DNA of 64,000 nucleotides from contig NZ_JACSCH020000029.1 in the NCBI RefSeq assembly GCF_014451325.2, positions 19,420 to 83,419 of the forward strand. Direction: 5' to 3'. A program made the position numbers and the translations under genes. The notes beneath the pieces were generated by a model, which ran no database searches, was not told where the DNA came from, and saw nothing but the letters and a program-made list of their open reading frames with translations. Source of the DNA: Streptomyces sp. CB02980 (GTDB taxonomy: Bacteria; Actinomycetota; Actinomycetes; Streptomycetales; Streptomycetaceae). Below are positions 25,868 to 33,511 of this stretch, piece by piece (within the stretch, counting starts at the first letter, position 1; each line of letters begins with the position of its first letter).

Positions 25868-27289
25868 GTGTCGAAGGTGACGTCGATGCTCGATGCCGTC
25901 GTCGTGGGGGCGGGGCCCAACGGACTGACCGCCGCCGTCGAACTGGCCCGCCGCGGCTTCTCCGTGGCCGTCTTCGAAGCGAAGCCGACCGTCGGCGGCG
26001 GCGCCAGGACCGAGGAGCTCACCCTCCCCGGCTTCCGCCACGACCCCTGCTCGGCGGTGCATCCCCTCGGGGCCGGCTCACCGGTCTTCCGGACGATGCC
26101 CTTGCAGCGGTACGGACTTGAGTGGCTCCACCCCGAACTGCCCATGGCCCACCCCTGGGACGACGGCACCGCCGCCGTCCTCGCCCGCTCGGTCGCCGAG
26201 ACCGCTGCCTCCTTCGGGCCGCGCGACGCGGGCGCGTACCGCAGGCTCGTCGCCCCCTTCGCCGGCAAATGGGACACCCTCGCCCGGGACTTCATGCAGC
26301 TGCCGCTCACGGCGCTGCCCCGCGACCCGGTCACCCTGGCCCGCTTCGGCCTCGCCGGACTGCCGCCGTCCACCTGGCTGATGCGCCGCTTCCAGGAAGA
26401 GAAGGCGCGGGGGCTGTTCGCCGGGATGGTCGCCCATGTCATGGCCCCGCTCGGCGGCTTCGCCACCGGCGCCGTCGGCCTGGTCTTCGCGCTCGCCGCC
26501 CACGCCGGCGGCTGGCCCGTGCCCCGGGGCGGCTCGCAGTCCATCTCCGACGCCCTCACCGCGTACCTCAAGGACCTCGGCGGCGCCGTCCACACCGACT
26601 TCGAGGTCAAGCGGCTCGACGACCTGCCGCCCGCCCGCGCCTACGTCTTCGACACCTCGCCCAGGGCCCTCGCCCGGATCGCCGGCTTCGGCGGCCACTA
26701 CGACCGCTACCGGTACGGCGCCGCGGCCTTCAAGATCGACTATGCCCTGGACGGCCCCGTCCCGTGGACCGCCGAGGCGGCCGGACGCGCCGGAACCGTC
26801 CAGATCGGCCCCACCGCCGGCGAGATCGACACCGCCCTGCACCAGGCCTCCACCGGCACCGCGCCCGACGTGCCCTTCCTCATCACCGCCCAGCCCAGCG
26901 TCGTCGACCCCTCCCGCGCCCCCGAGGGCAAGCACGTGTTCTGGGCGTACGGCCATGTGCCGAACGGCTGGCAGGGCGACCTCACCGACGCCATCGAGCG
27001 CCAGATCGAGCGCTTCGCCCCCGGCTTCCGCGACCGCGTCCTGGCCCGCGCCACCGCGGGACCGCCCCAACTCGCCGAGCGCAACGCCAACTACATCGGC
27101 GGCGACATCGCCTGCGGCGCCGCCGACGGCCTCCAGCTCGTGCTGCGCCCCACGCTCTCGCTCCGCCCCTACGCCACCCCGCACCCGGCGGTCTTCCTCT
27201 GCTCCTCCGCCACCCCGCCCGGGCCCGGCGTGCACGGCATGTCCGGGCACAACGCGGCGAAGGCCGTCTGGCGCCTGCTGCGAAAATAG
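25868..27289 (+). CDS. FAD/NAD(P)-dependent oxidoreductase (phytoene-desaturase/PYROXD2 type)
   Basis: 473-residue flavoprotein. The N-terminal dinucleotide fold reads DAVVVGAGPNGLTAAVELARRG (10-31) followed by the GGGARTEE block and the FRHDPCSAVHPL region typical of the phytoene desaturase/PYROXD2 branch. The C-terminal FAD motif is PPGPGVHGMSGHNAAKAVW. GTG start 25868 has GAAGGAG at good spacing. It is not in a carotenoid cluster, so phytoene is an unlikely substrate. Substrate unknown. It may be co-transcribed with the Sua5/YciO gene ten bases downstream, although that gene has its own -10-like hexamer. Confidence 0.88.
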   Translation: MSKVTSMLDAVVVGAGPNGLTAAVELARRGFSVAVFEAKPTVGGGARTEELTLPGFRHDPCSAVHPLGAGSPVFRTMPLQRYGLEWLHPELPMAHPWDDGTAAVLARSVAETAASFGPRDAGAYRRLVAPFAGKWDTLARDFMQLPLTALPRDPVTLARFGLAGLPPSTWLMRRFQEEKARGLFAGMVAHVMAPLGGFATGAVGLVFALAAHAGGWPVPRGGSQSISDALTAYLKDLGGAVHTDFEVKRLDDLPPARAYVFDTSPRALARIAGFGGHYDRYRYGAAAFKIDYALDGPVPWTAEAAGRAGTVQIGPTAGEIDTALHQASTGTAPDVPFLITAQPSVVDPSRAPEGKHVFWAYGHVPNGWQGDLTDAIERQIERFAPGFRDRVLARATAGPPQLAERNANYIGGDIACGAADGLQLVLRPTLSLRPYATPHPAVFLCSSATPPGPGVHGMSGHNAAKAVWRLLRK

Positions 27290-27298
27290 ACTGCCCCC

Positions 27299-27919
27299 AT
27301 GGCGAAGTACTTCGACGTGCACCCCGACAACCCCCAGCCGCGCACCATCGGCACGGTGGCCGACAGCATCAGGAACGGTGCGCTCGTCGCGTACCCGACC
27401 GACTCCTGCTACGCGCTGGGCAGCCGACTCGGATCCAAGGACGGCATCAGCCGCATCCGGGCGATCCGCGACCTCGACGACCGGCATCACTTCACGCTCA
27501 TGTGCTCGAACTTCGCCCAACTGGGCCAGCTCGTGCACATCGACAACGACGTCTTCCGCGCGGTCAAGGCGGCGACCCCCGGCCCGTACACCTTCATCCT
27601 GCCCGCGACGAAGGAGGTGCCCCGGGCACTCCTCCACCCCAAGAAGAAGACGGTCGGCGTCCGTATCCCCGACCACGTCGTCACCCAGGCCCTCCTCGCC
27701 GAGCTCGGCGAACCACTGCTCTCCAGCACCCTGCTGCTGCCCGACGAGGCGGAGCCGCTGACGCAGGGCTGGGAGATCAAGGAGCGGCTCGACCACCTGG
27801 TGGACGCGGTCCTCGACTCCGGCGACTGCGGCACCGAGCCCACCACCGTCGTCGACTTCTCCAGCGGCGAGCCCGAGGTCCTGCGCCGCGGCGCGGGTGA
27901 CACCACGCGGTTCGAGTAG
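27299..27919 (+). CDS. L-threonylcarbamoyladenylate synthase family protein (YciO/Sua5)
   Basis: 206-residue member of the YrdC fold. N-terminal motif GTVADSIRNGALVAYPTDSCYALG and central KAATPGPYTFILPATKEVP and KKKTVGVRIPDH match the YciO branch. YrdC/Sua5 enzymes make the threonylcarbamoyl-AMP used for t6A37 tRNA; YciO proteins bind similar ligands but their main activity is less certain, so I do not give a symbol. TAGACT overlapping the previous stop ends about 6 bases before the ATG, so a leaderless transcript is possible. Confidence 0.88.
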   Translation: MAKYFDVHPDNPQPRTIGTVADSIRNGALVAYPTDSCYALGSRLGSKDGISRIRAIRDLDDRHHFTLMCSNFAQLGQLVHIDNDVFRAVKAATPGPYTFILPATKEVPRALLHPKKKTVGVRIPDHVVTQALLAELGEPLLSSTLLLPDEAEPLTQGWEIKERLDHLVDAVLDSGDCGTEPTTVVDFSSGEPEVLRRGAGDTTRFE

Positions 27920-28008
27920 CGGACGCGCCCGGAGCGGGCCACCGCCCGGGGCGAGCGGGCCACGGCTCGCGAAGCGGCCCTTACGGCACGGACCGCGATC
28001 ACCGTACG

Positions 28009-28034
28009 GTCGGGTGGGCATCCGCCCGCCCGAC
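28009..28034. promoter_or_regulatory. leader hairpin before the phosphodiesterase gene
   Basis: GTCGGGTGGGC pairs with GCCCGCCCGAC (11 bp with one G-T) around ATCC, just upstream of the RBS (GGAGG near 28040) and GTG 28054. A TACGGT hexamer (28005-28010) could be the -10, placing the hairpin in the 5' leader or at the start of transcription. Confidence 0.35.
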
Positions 28035-28053
28035 CGACGGAGGACCGAGCCAC

Positions 28054-28815
28054 GTGATCGTCATCGCTCATGTCAGCGACATCCATGTCGACCTGGAGCA
28101 GCGCAGCGCCGACCGCACCCGCGCGGTCATGCGCTACCTGGAGGAACTGCCGTACGACCTGGCGGCCGTTGTCGTCACCGGCGACATCGCCGACCACGCG
28201 GCACCCGACGAATACGCCCTCGTTCGGGAGCTGCTGACCTCCCGTCACCCGCTGCTCGTCTGCCCGGGGAACCACGACGACCGGGCCGTCCTCCGGAAGG
28301 TCCTCCTCCCCGAGACGACCGGAACGCGTCCGTACGCCCCCGTCAACCAGGTGCTCCGGGGCGAGGGCTTCGTGGTCGCCCTCTGCGACTCGTCCGTGCC
28401 CGGCAAGCACGACGGATACCTGGAGGACGAGACCCTGGAGTGGCTGGACGGCGTCCTCGACGCCACCCCGCGCGACGTTCCCGTCCTCGTCGGCTTCCAC
28501 CACCCGCCGGTCCCGCTGCACACCCCGTACGTGGACGAGATCCGGCAGTTCGGCGAGGAGCGGCTCGCCGCGCTCGCCGACCGCCACCCGCACCTCACCG
28601 CCTTCCTCGCGGGCCACGTCCACACCGCCGCCGCCACCACCTTCGCCGGACGCCCGCTGCTCGTCGCGCCCGGGGTCGTCTCCTCGATCCGCCTCCCCTG
28701 GGAGCGCCCGGTGACGCATCCGCACATCCACCTCGACCAGCCGCCCGCGCTCGCCTTCCACGTCCTGGGGGACGACGGCAGGCTGACCACCCACTACCGG
28801 TCGGTCGCGGTCTGA
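28054..28815 (+). CDS. metallophosphoesterase, cyclic-nucleotide phosphodiesterase-like
   Basis: 253-residue binuclear calcineurin-fold enzyme. All metal motifs are in order: AHVSDIHVD (D-x-H), TGDIADH (GD-x2-D), CPGNHDD (GNHD), FHHPPVP and AGHVHTA (GHxH). The layout resembles class III cNMP phosphodiesterases (CpdA, Rv0805), so hydrolysis of cAMP or another phosphodiester is likely but not proven. GTG start with GGAGG about 12 bases upstream. The 3' end (CCGGTCGGTCGCGG) recurs in the tandem array that follows. Confidence 0.88.
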   Translation: MIVIAHVSDIHVDLEQRSADRTRAVMRYLEELPYDLAAVVVTGDIADHAAPDEYALVRELLTSRHPLLVCPGNHDDRAVLRKVLLPETTGTRPYAPVNQVLRGEGFVVALCDSSVPGKHDGYLEDETLEWLDGVLDATPRDVPVLVGFHHPPVPLHTPYVDEIRQFGEERLAALADRHPHLTAFLAGHVHTAAATTFAGRPLLVAPGVVSSIRLPWERPVTHPHIHLDQPPALAFHVLGDDGRLTTHYRSVAV

Positions 28816-28830
28816 CCTCGCCGGCGGCCT

Positions 28831-28978
28831 CCGGCCGGTCGTGGCCCGGCCTCGCCGTGGGCTCCCCGGTGGTCGTGGCCCGGCCGTGGGCTCCCCGGTC
28901 GGTCGTGGCCCGGCCTGGGGCGCCCCGGTCGGTCGCGGCCCGAGCCCGCCGTGGGCCTCCCCGGTCGGGGCCGGACCT
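28831..28978. repeat. tandem array of 30-34-bp units after the phosphodiesterase gene
   Basis: Copies of GGTCGTGGCCCGGCC at 28837, 28871, 28901 and (as GGTCGCGGCCCGAG) 28931, linked by GTGGGCTCCCC. The last unit shares the 14-base run CCGGTCGGTCGCGG with the end of the gene just upstream (28797-28810). Non-coding; GC-rich enough to fold strongly. Confidence 0.75.
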
Positions 28979-29045
28979 CGGGCGCGGCGACGTCCATGTC
29001 GTTTTCTCGCCAGCCCGTGAGCCGTCCGTCCCCGATGCTGGACTC

Positions 29046-30530
29046 ATGCACACCGACACCGAGCGCTGCGTACGGGCCGTCCAGTCGAAGGACGCCCGCT
29101 TCGACGGCGTGTTCTTCACCGCCGTCCGCACCACCCGGATCTACTGCCGGCCCAGCTGTCCGGTCGTCCCGCCCAAGCCCGAGAACATGGAGTTCCACGC
29201 CAGCGCCGCCTCCTGCCAGCGCGCCGGGTTCCGGGCCTGCAAGCGGTGCCGGCCCGACACCAGCCCCGGCTCGCCCGAGTGGAACGTCCGCGCCGACGCC
29301 GTCGCCCGCGCCGTACGCCTCATCCAGGACGGCGTCGTCGACCGGGAGGGCGTCCCCGGGCTCGCCCGGCGGCTCGGCTGGTCCACCCGCCAGATCGAGC
29401 GCCAGCTCCTCGCCGAGCTGGGCGCGGGACCGCTCGCCCTGGCCCGCGCCCAGCGCGCCCAGACCGCCCGGGTCCTCATCGAGACGACCCCGATGCCGCT
29501 CGGCGAGGTCGCCTTCGCGGCCGGTTTCGCCTCGATCCGCACCTTCAACGACACCGTCCGCGAGGTCTTCGCCCTCACCCCGGGCGAGCTCCGCGCCCGC
29601 GCCGCCCGCCCCGCCGCCGACCGGGCGCCCACCCCCGGGGTGATCAGCCTCCGGCTGCCGTTCCGCGCCCCGCTGGAACCCTCCAACCTCTTCGGCCACC
29701 TCGCCGCGACCGCCGTCCCCGGCGTGGAGGAGTGGCGCGACGGGGCCTACCGCCGGACCCTCACCCTCCCGTACGGACACGGCATCGTCGCCCTCGCGCC
29801 CCGCGCCGACCACATCGCCTGCCGGCTCTCCCTCACCGACCCCCGTGACCTCACCCACGCCATCAGCCGCTGCCGCCGGCTCCTCGACCTCGACGCCGAC
29901 CCCGTCGCCGTCGACGAGCGGCTGCGCGCCGATCCGCGGCTCGCGCCGATCGTCGACGCCGCCCCCGGCCGCCGGGTGCCGGGGACCGTCGACCCCGCCG
30001 AGTTCGCCGTCCGGGCCGTCCTCGGCCAGCAGGTCTCCACCGCCGCCGCCCGCACCCACGCCGCCCGGCTCGTCACCGCGCACGGCACCCCCGTCGACGA
30101 CCCCGAGGGCGGCCTCACCCACCTCTTCCCGGGCCCCGAGGCACTCGCCGCCCTCGACCCCGAGACGCTGGCCCTGCCCCGCAGCCGCCGCACCACCCTC
30201 CTCACCCTGGTCAGGGCGCTCGCCGACGGCTCACTCACCCTCGGCCCCGCCGACGACCGCGAGGAGGCCCGCGCCCGGCTGCTCGCCCTGCCCGGATTCG
30301 GCCCCTGGACCACCGAGATCATCGCCATGCGCGCCCTCGGCGACCCGGACGCCTTCCTCCCCGGTGACCTCGGCGTCCGCCGCGCCGCCGAGGGACTCGG
30401 CCTCCCGGGCACCCCGGCCGCCCTCACCACCCGCGCGGCGCACTGGCGCCCCTGGCGCGCGTACGCCGTCCAGTACCTCTGGGCGACCGACGACCACCCG
30501 ATCAACCACCTGCCCAGCGAAGGACACTGA
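29046..30530 (+). CDS. alkA: fused Ada-type methyltransferase/AraC regulator and AlkA DNA-3-methyladenine glycosylase
   Basis: 494-residue alkylation-repair protein. Residues 1-75: Ada zinc domain, with Cys34, Cys38, Cys65 and Cys68; Cys34 is equivalent to E. coli Ada Cys38, the methylphosphotriester acceptor. Residues 85-185: AraC-type helix-turn-helix (GVPGLARRLGWSTRQIERQL, LGEVAFAAGFASIRTFNDTV). Residues about 200-490: AlkA N-domain and HhH-GPD glycosylase, with LPGFGPWTTEI and the catalytic Asp in FLPGDLGVRRA. So sensing, transcription control and base excision are combined. GATGCT ends 6 bases before the ATG (leaderless type). The O6-methyltransferase gene follows after 6 bases. Confidence 0.93.
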   Translation: MHTDTERCVRAVQSKDARFDGVFFTAVRTTRIYCRPSCPVVPPKPENMEFHASAASCQRAGFRACKRCRPDTSPGSPEWNVRADAVARAVRLIQDGVVDREGVPGLARRLGWSTRQIERQLLAELGAGPLALARAQRAQTARVLIETTPMPLGEVAFAAGFASIRTFNDTVREVFALTPGELRARAARPAADRAPTPGVISLRLPFRAPLEPSNLFGHLAATAVPGVEEWRDGAYRRTLTLPYGHGIVALAPRADHIACRLSLTDPRDLTHAISRCRRLLDLDADPVAVDERLRADPRLAPIVDAAPGRRVPGTVDPAEFAVRAVLGQQVSTAAARTHAARLVTAHGTPVDDPEGGLTHLFPGPEALAALDPETLALPRSRRTTLLTLVRALADGSLTLGPADDREEARARLLALPGFGPWTTEIIAMRALGDPDAFLPGDLGVRRAAEGLGLPGTPAALTTRAAHWRPWRAYAVQYLWATDDHPINHLPSEGH

Positions 30531-30536
30531 ACCGCC

Positions 30537-31040
30537 ATGGCCCCCATCGTCCGGCACACCGTCATGGACAGCCCGTACGAGCCGCTGACCCTCGTCGCCG
30601 TCGACGGCGTCCTCAGCCGCGTCCATATGACCGGGCAGCGCCACCGTCCCCCGGAGGAGACCTTCGGCGAGCCCGACCCGCGCCCCTTCCGGGAGGCGAT
30701 CCGCCAGCTCGACGCCTACTTCGCCGGCGAACTCACCGAGTTCGACCTGCCCCTGCGCCTGATCGGCACCGACTTCCAGCTCCGGGTCTGGGAGGAGCTG
30801 TGCCGCATTCCGTACGGGGAGACCCGGACGTACGGCGAACTCGCCGAGCTGCTCGGCAGCCCGAGCGCCTCCCGCGCGGTGGGCCTCGCCAACGGCAAGA
30901 ACCCGGTTAGCGTCATCGTCCCCTGCCACCGGGTGATCGGCGCGGGCGGCGGCCTCACCGGCTACGGCGGCGGCCTGGACCGCAAGCAGCGGCTGCTCGC
31001 CTTCGAATCGGGTACGGCGGAACCGGCCGCCCTCTTCTAG
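30537..31040 (+). CDS. ogt: methylated-DNA-[protein]-cysteine S-methyltransferase
   Basis: 167-residue suicide methyltransferase repairing O6-methylguanine by transferring the methyl group to its own Cys. Active-site motif IVPCHRVI, the preceding helix-turn-helix FQLRVWEELCRIPYGETRTYGELAELLG with the Arg finger region SRAVGLANGKNP, and the C-terminal GGLDRKQRLLAFE are all present. Lies 6 bases after the ada-alkA gene, so the two form one operon whose expression the Ada part presumably induces when methylated. Confidence 0.95.
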   Translation: MAPIVRHTVMDSPYEPLTLVAVDGVLSRVHMTGQRHRPPEETFGEPDPRPFREAIRQLDAYFAGELTEFDLPLRLIGTDFQLRVWEELCRIPYGETRTYGELAELLGSPSASRAVGLANGKNPVSVIVPCHRVIGAGGGLTGYGGGLDRKQRLLAFESGTAEPAALF

Positions 31041-31068
31041 GCCCTGTCGTCGAACTCCCGCCCGCCGC

Positions 31069-31788
31069 CTAGCGGAGCCGGTCGAGGAGCGCCGGGAGCG
31101 CCGTGCCGATCGGCTCGCGCACGACGTCGTCGGCGACGGCGTCGTACGGGGTGGGCTCGGCGTTCACGATGATCAGCCGGGCGCCGTGCTCGGCCGCGAT
31201 CCCCGCGAGGGAGGCCGCCGGCTGGACCTGGAGGCTGCTGCCGACCACGACGAACACCGCGGTGGCCTTGGCGATCGACACGGCGTTGCCGAGCACCACC
31301 GGATCGAGCCGCTGTCCGAACATCACCGTCGCCGACTTCAGGATCCCGCCGCACACCCGGCACGCCGGGTCGTCCTCACCGGCCCGTACCCGGTCGAGCG
31401 CCTCCGCCATCGCCGAGCGCGCGTGGCAGGCCGTGCACACCACCGACCGTGCCGAACCGTGGAGTTCGAGGACCTTCCGGGCCGGCACCCCGGCGGCCTG
31501 GTGCAGTCCGTCCACGTTCTGCGTGATCACCCGCAGCGGGTTGCCGCTCGTCCGCTCGTACGCGGCGATCGCACGGTGCGCCACGTTCGGCTCGGCGCTC
31601 AGGACCGGACCGTCGAGCCGCATCCGCCACGAGCGGCGGCGGATCTCCGGATCGGCCATGTACGGCCCGTACGTGACGAGCCGCTCGGCCTCGGGGTCCT
31701 TCCGCCACATGCCGTTCGGACCCCGGTAGTCGGGGATGCCCGAGTCGGTGGAGATACCGGCGCCACTGAGGATCGCGACCATCGTCAT
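31069..31788 (-). CDS. Sir2-family NAD-dependent protein deacylase
   Basis: 239-residue sirtuin. Rossmann motif LSGAGISTDSGIPDYRG (8-23), QNVDGLHQAAG (90-100), catalytic His110 (LELHGS), and a structural zinc site Cys118, Cys121, Cys143, Cys146. The C-terminal VGSSLQVQPAASL and IIVNAEPTPYD contact NAD and ribose. It lacks the Ala-x-x-Tyr-x-x-Arg desuccinylase pattern as far as I can see, so a deacetylase is likely. Convergent with ogt (28-base gap) and divergent from the vapB remnant. Confidence 0.93.
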   Translation of the reverse strand: MTMVAILSGAGISTDSGIPDYRGPNGMWRKDPEAERLVTYGPYMADPEIRRRSWRMRLDGPVLSAEPNVAHRAIAAYERTSGNPLRVITQNVDGLHQAAGVPARKVLELHGSARSVVCTACHARSAMAEALDRVRAGEDDPACRVCGGILKSATVMFGQRLDPVVLGNAVSIAKATAVFVVVGSSLQVQPAASLAGIAAEHGARLIIVNAEPTPYDAVADDVVREPIGTALPALLDRLR

Positions 31789-31852
31789 ACGAGGACCCTA
31801 GGCACCGCCGAACCGCTCCCGCGAGCGGGTTTCCCGGTGCTAGGTTCCCGCC

Positions 31853-32057
31853 ATGGCCAAGGTGAACATCGGTCTCGACGCCGAACTCGTCGTGGAAGTC
31901 ATGGTCCTGGCCGGCATCGGCAACCCTCCAGGACGCCGTCGAGGCAGTGGTCCGCGACTACATCGCCCGCGGCCACCGCACGGAGGCCCGAGCCGTCAGT
32001 CGCGACCAGGCCGAGCGCACCGGCGAGGTCGTCCGGCCGGAACCGCCCCGGGGCTGA
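31853..32057 (+). pseudogene. VapB-type antitoxin with +1 frameshift
   Basis: Read with a one-base shift at 31925, this is a 67-residue ribbon-helix-helix antitoxin: frame 1 gives MAKVNIGLDAELVVEVMVLAGIGN, and after the extra C the next frame gives LQDAVEAVVRDYIARGHRTE and ends at TGA 32055-32057. Both parts have typical Streptomyces codon use. The strand plus two helices and the D-A-V-x-x-V-V-R-D-Y pattern match VapB (DUF2191). No PIN-domain VapC follows; the next gene is the convergent ADP-ribosylglycohydrolase. TAGGTT ends 6 bases before the ATG. Either a sequencing error or an inactivated orphan antitoxin. Confidence 0.7.
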
Positions 32058-32063
32058 CGGGGG

Positions 32064-33173
32064 TCAGGCGGACTCGGTCAACCGCACTGTCCGCTGCGCC
32101 AGTTCACGGATTCCGACCCCGTCGAAGCCGAAGACGGCGCTGCGCACCCGGTCACGCAGCGGCTCCGACCACTGCGGCGGGATCGCCGCCGCCCCGCACC
32201 TCACCCCCGCCACCGATCCGGCCGTCGCGCCGTTGGAGTCCGTGTCCAGGCCGCCGCGCACGGTCAGGGTGATCGTGCGGGTGAAGTCCCCCTCCCCGTA
32301 CAGGAGTCCGGCGGTCAGCACGGCCGCGTTGGGAACGGTGTGGATCCAGCCGAGCCCCGCCGTCCGCTCCGCCTGCGTGGTCAGCGTCGCCGACCAGTCG
32401 AGGCCCGCCTCGTGCAGCGCCATCGTGTCCCGAACCGTCCGGGCGAGCCGGCAGCTCGCCGGGATCCGCTCAAGGGACGCCTCCAGGGCGGACCGCACGT
32501 CCGGCGCGGTGAACGCCGCCGCGATCAGCGCCGCCGCCCACATCGCCCCGTACACCCCGTTCCCGGTGTGCGAGAGGACCGCGTCCCGCCGGGCGAGCGA
32601 GGCGGCCCGGCGCGGATCCCCCGGACTGGTCCAGCCGTGGACGTCGGCCCGGATCAGCGCACCGATCCACTCCTGGTACGGATTGTCGTACGTGGCCGTC
32701 AGCGGCGGCCGCAGCCCGTTGGCGAGGTTCCGGTACGCGGCCCGCTCGGCGGTGAACGTCTGGAGGTACGGCATCCGCAGCAGCCACTCCCGGCCCACCT
32801 GCTCGGTCGTGAAGGCGGAGCCGTACGTCTCCAGGATGCGCAGCCCCAGGATCGACCAGTCGATGTCGTCGTCCCGGCAGCTGCCGTCGATCCCGCCGCG
32901 CACGCACTGCCGCCACTCGGGGCGCAGCTCGAAGCCGGTGGCGCCGGGCGGCGGGGGCGGCAGGTAGTCGGTGAGCGGGAGCGCGTCGGTCAGCCGCAGA
33001 TAGGCATCGATGCGCTCCCGGGTCCAGTGGTCACCCTGCTCCACGGGCTTGCCCAGCATGTTCCCGGCGATCCGGCCGGTCCAGCCGCCCAGGACACGGT
33101 CCGCGAGCTCCGCACGGGGGAGTTCCCCGTGCGGGCGCTCGCCGTGCGTGCGTTCCCCGTGTGTCAGGCCCAT
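32064..33173 (-). CDS. ADP-ribosylglycohydrolase family protein
   Basis: 369-residue DraG/ARH-fold enzyme expected to remove ADP-ribose from proteins or small molecules using two Mg ions. Landmarks: LADRVLGGWTGRIAGNMLGKPVE (N-terminal helix), SCRDDDIDWSI with Asp101-Asp103, SHTGNGVYGAMWAAALIAAAF and LDTDSNGATAGSVAG (second metal cluster). The first 18 residues repeat a THGER/PHGEL pattern encoded by 15-base imperfect repeats and are probably disordered. GGAGGT lies directly before the ATG, closer than normal. Its target is unknown; nearby sirtuin also handles ADP-ribose chemistry. Confidence 0.88.
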   Translation of the reverse strand: MGLTHGERTHGERPHGELPRAELADRVLGGWTGRIAGNMLGKPVEQGDHWTRERIDAYLRLTDALPLTDYLPPPPPGATGFELRPEWRQCVRGGIDGSCRDDDIDWSILGLRILETYGSAFTTEQVGREWLLRMPYLQTFTAERAAYRNLANGLRPPLTATYDNPYQEWIGALIRADVHGWTSPGDPRRAASLARRDAVLSHTGNGVYGAMWAAALIAAAFTAPDVRSALEASLERIPASCRLARTVRDTMALHEAGLDWSATLTTQAERTAGLGWIHTVPNAAVLTAGLLYGEGDFTRTITLTVRGGLDTDSNGATAGSVAGVRCGAAAIPPQWSEPLRDRVRSAVFGFDGVGIRELAQRTVRLTESA

Positions 33174-33399
33174 ACCTCCGGTGTACCGAACCGGGCGGCC
33201 GCCCGCGCGCCGAAGCGGCTCCCGGCCGGCAGCGAGGGGTGCCGGCGCCCTCCGGCGGATCCGTGTCCGTGCGCGCCTTCGCCGCCCGGCGCGGCCGGTG
33301 GTGGGGGTCCGCCGCCATCCCGATCCCGATGACCGTGCCGTCGGGCGGGTGCCGCTCCTGCTGCTCCTGCGGGGCCCGGCCGATCGGTTCCGCGCTCAC
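33031..33399 (-). CDS. possible small protein overlapping the ADP-ribosylglycohydrolase start (doubtful)
   Basis: GTG at 33399 opens a 122-codon frame. Its first about 50 codons have third positions almost all G/C, as in true Streptomyces genes, and CATAGT lies about 8 bases before the start. No family recognised (MSAEPIGRAPQEQQERHPPD). The second half overlaps the next gene in another frame and loses the codon bias. It may be only the N-terminal part, a leader peptide, or a chance frame. Confidence 0.25.
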   Translation of the reverse strand: MSAEPIGRAPQEQQERHPPDGTVIGIGMAADPHHRPRRAAKARTDTDPPEGAGTPRCRPGAASARGRPPGSVHRRYGPDTRGTHARRAPARGTPPCGARGPCPGRLDRPDRREHAGQARGAG

Positions 33400-33511
33400 G
33401 TGACCCCACTATGGTGCGAAATATCAGCCGATCCGGGGGTGGCACGCCGTCCGGCGGTACGGATAGGGTCGGCCACGGCGCGACTGCACGTTCGAAAGCA
33501 AGGGATGCAAG
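33174..33511. other. intergenic region between ADP-ribosylglycohydrolase and glycerate kinase
   Basis: 338 bases between divergent genes. The left two thirds carry the doubtful small frame noted above. The right part (33400-33511) is less GC-rich and probably holds the glycerate kinase promoter: TAGGGT at 33464-33469 fits a -10 element with a leader of about 35 bases, and AGGG near 33501 could be the RBS. Confidence 0.4.

Noticed and set aside
25868..27289. Carotenoid biosynthesis gene (phytoene desaturase)
   Set aside because: Family resemblance only; no crtB, crtE or other carotenoid genes nearby, and sequence fits the broader PYROXD2 branch.
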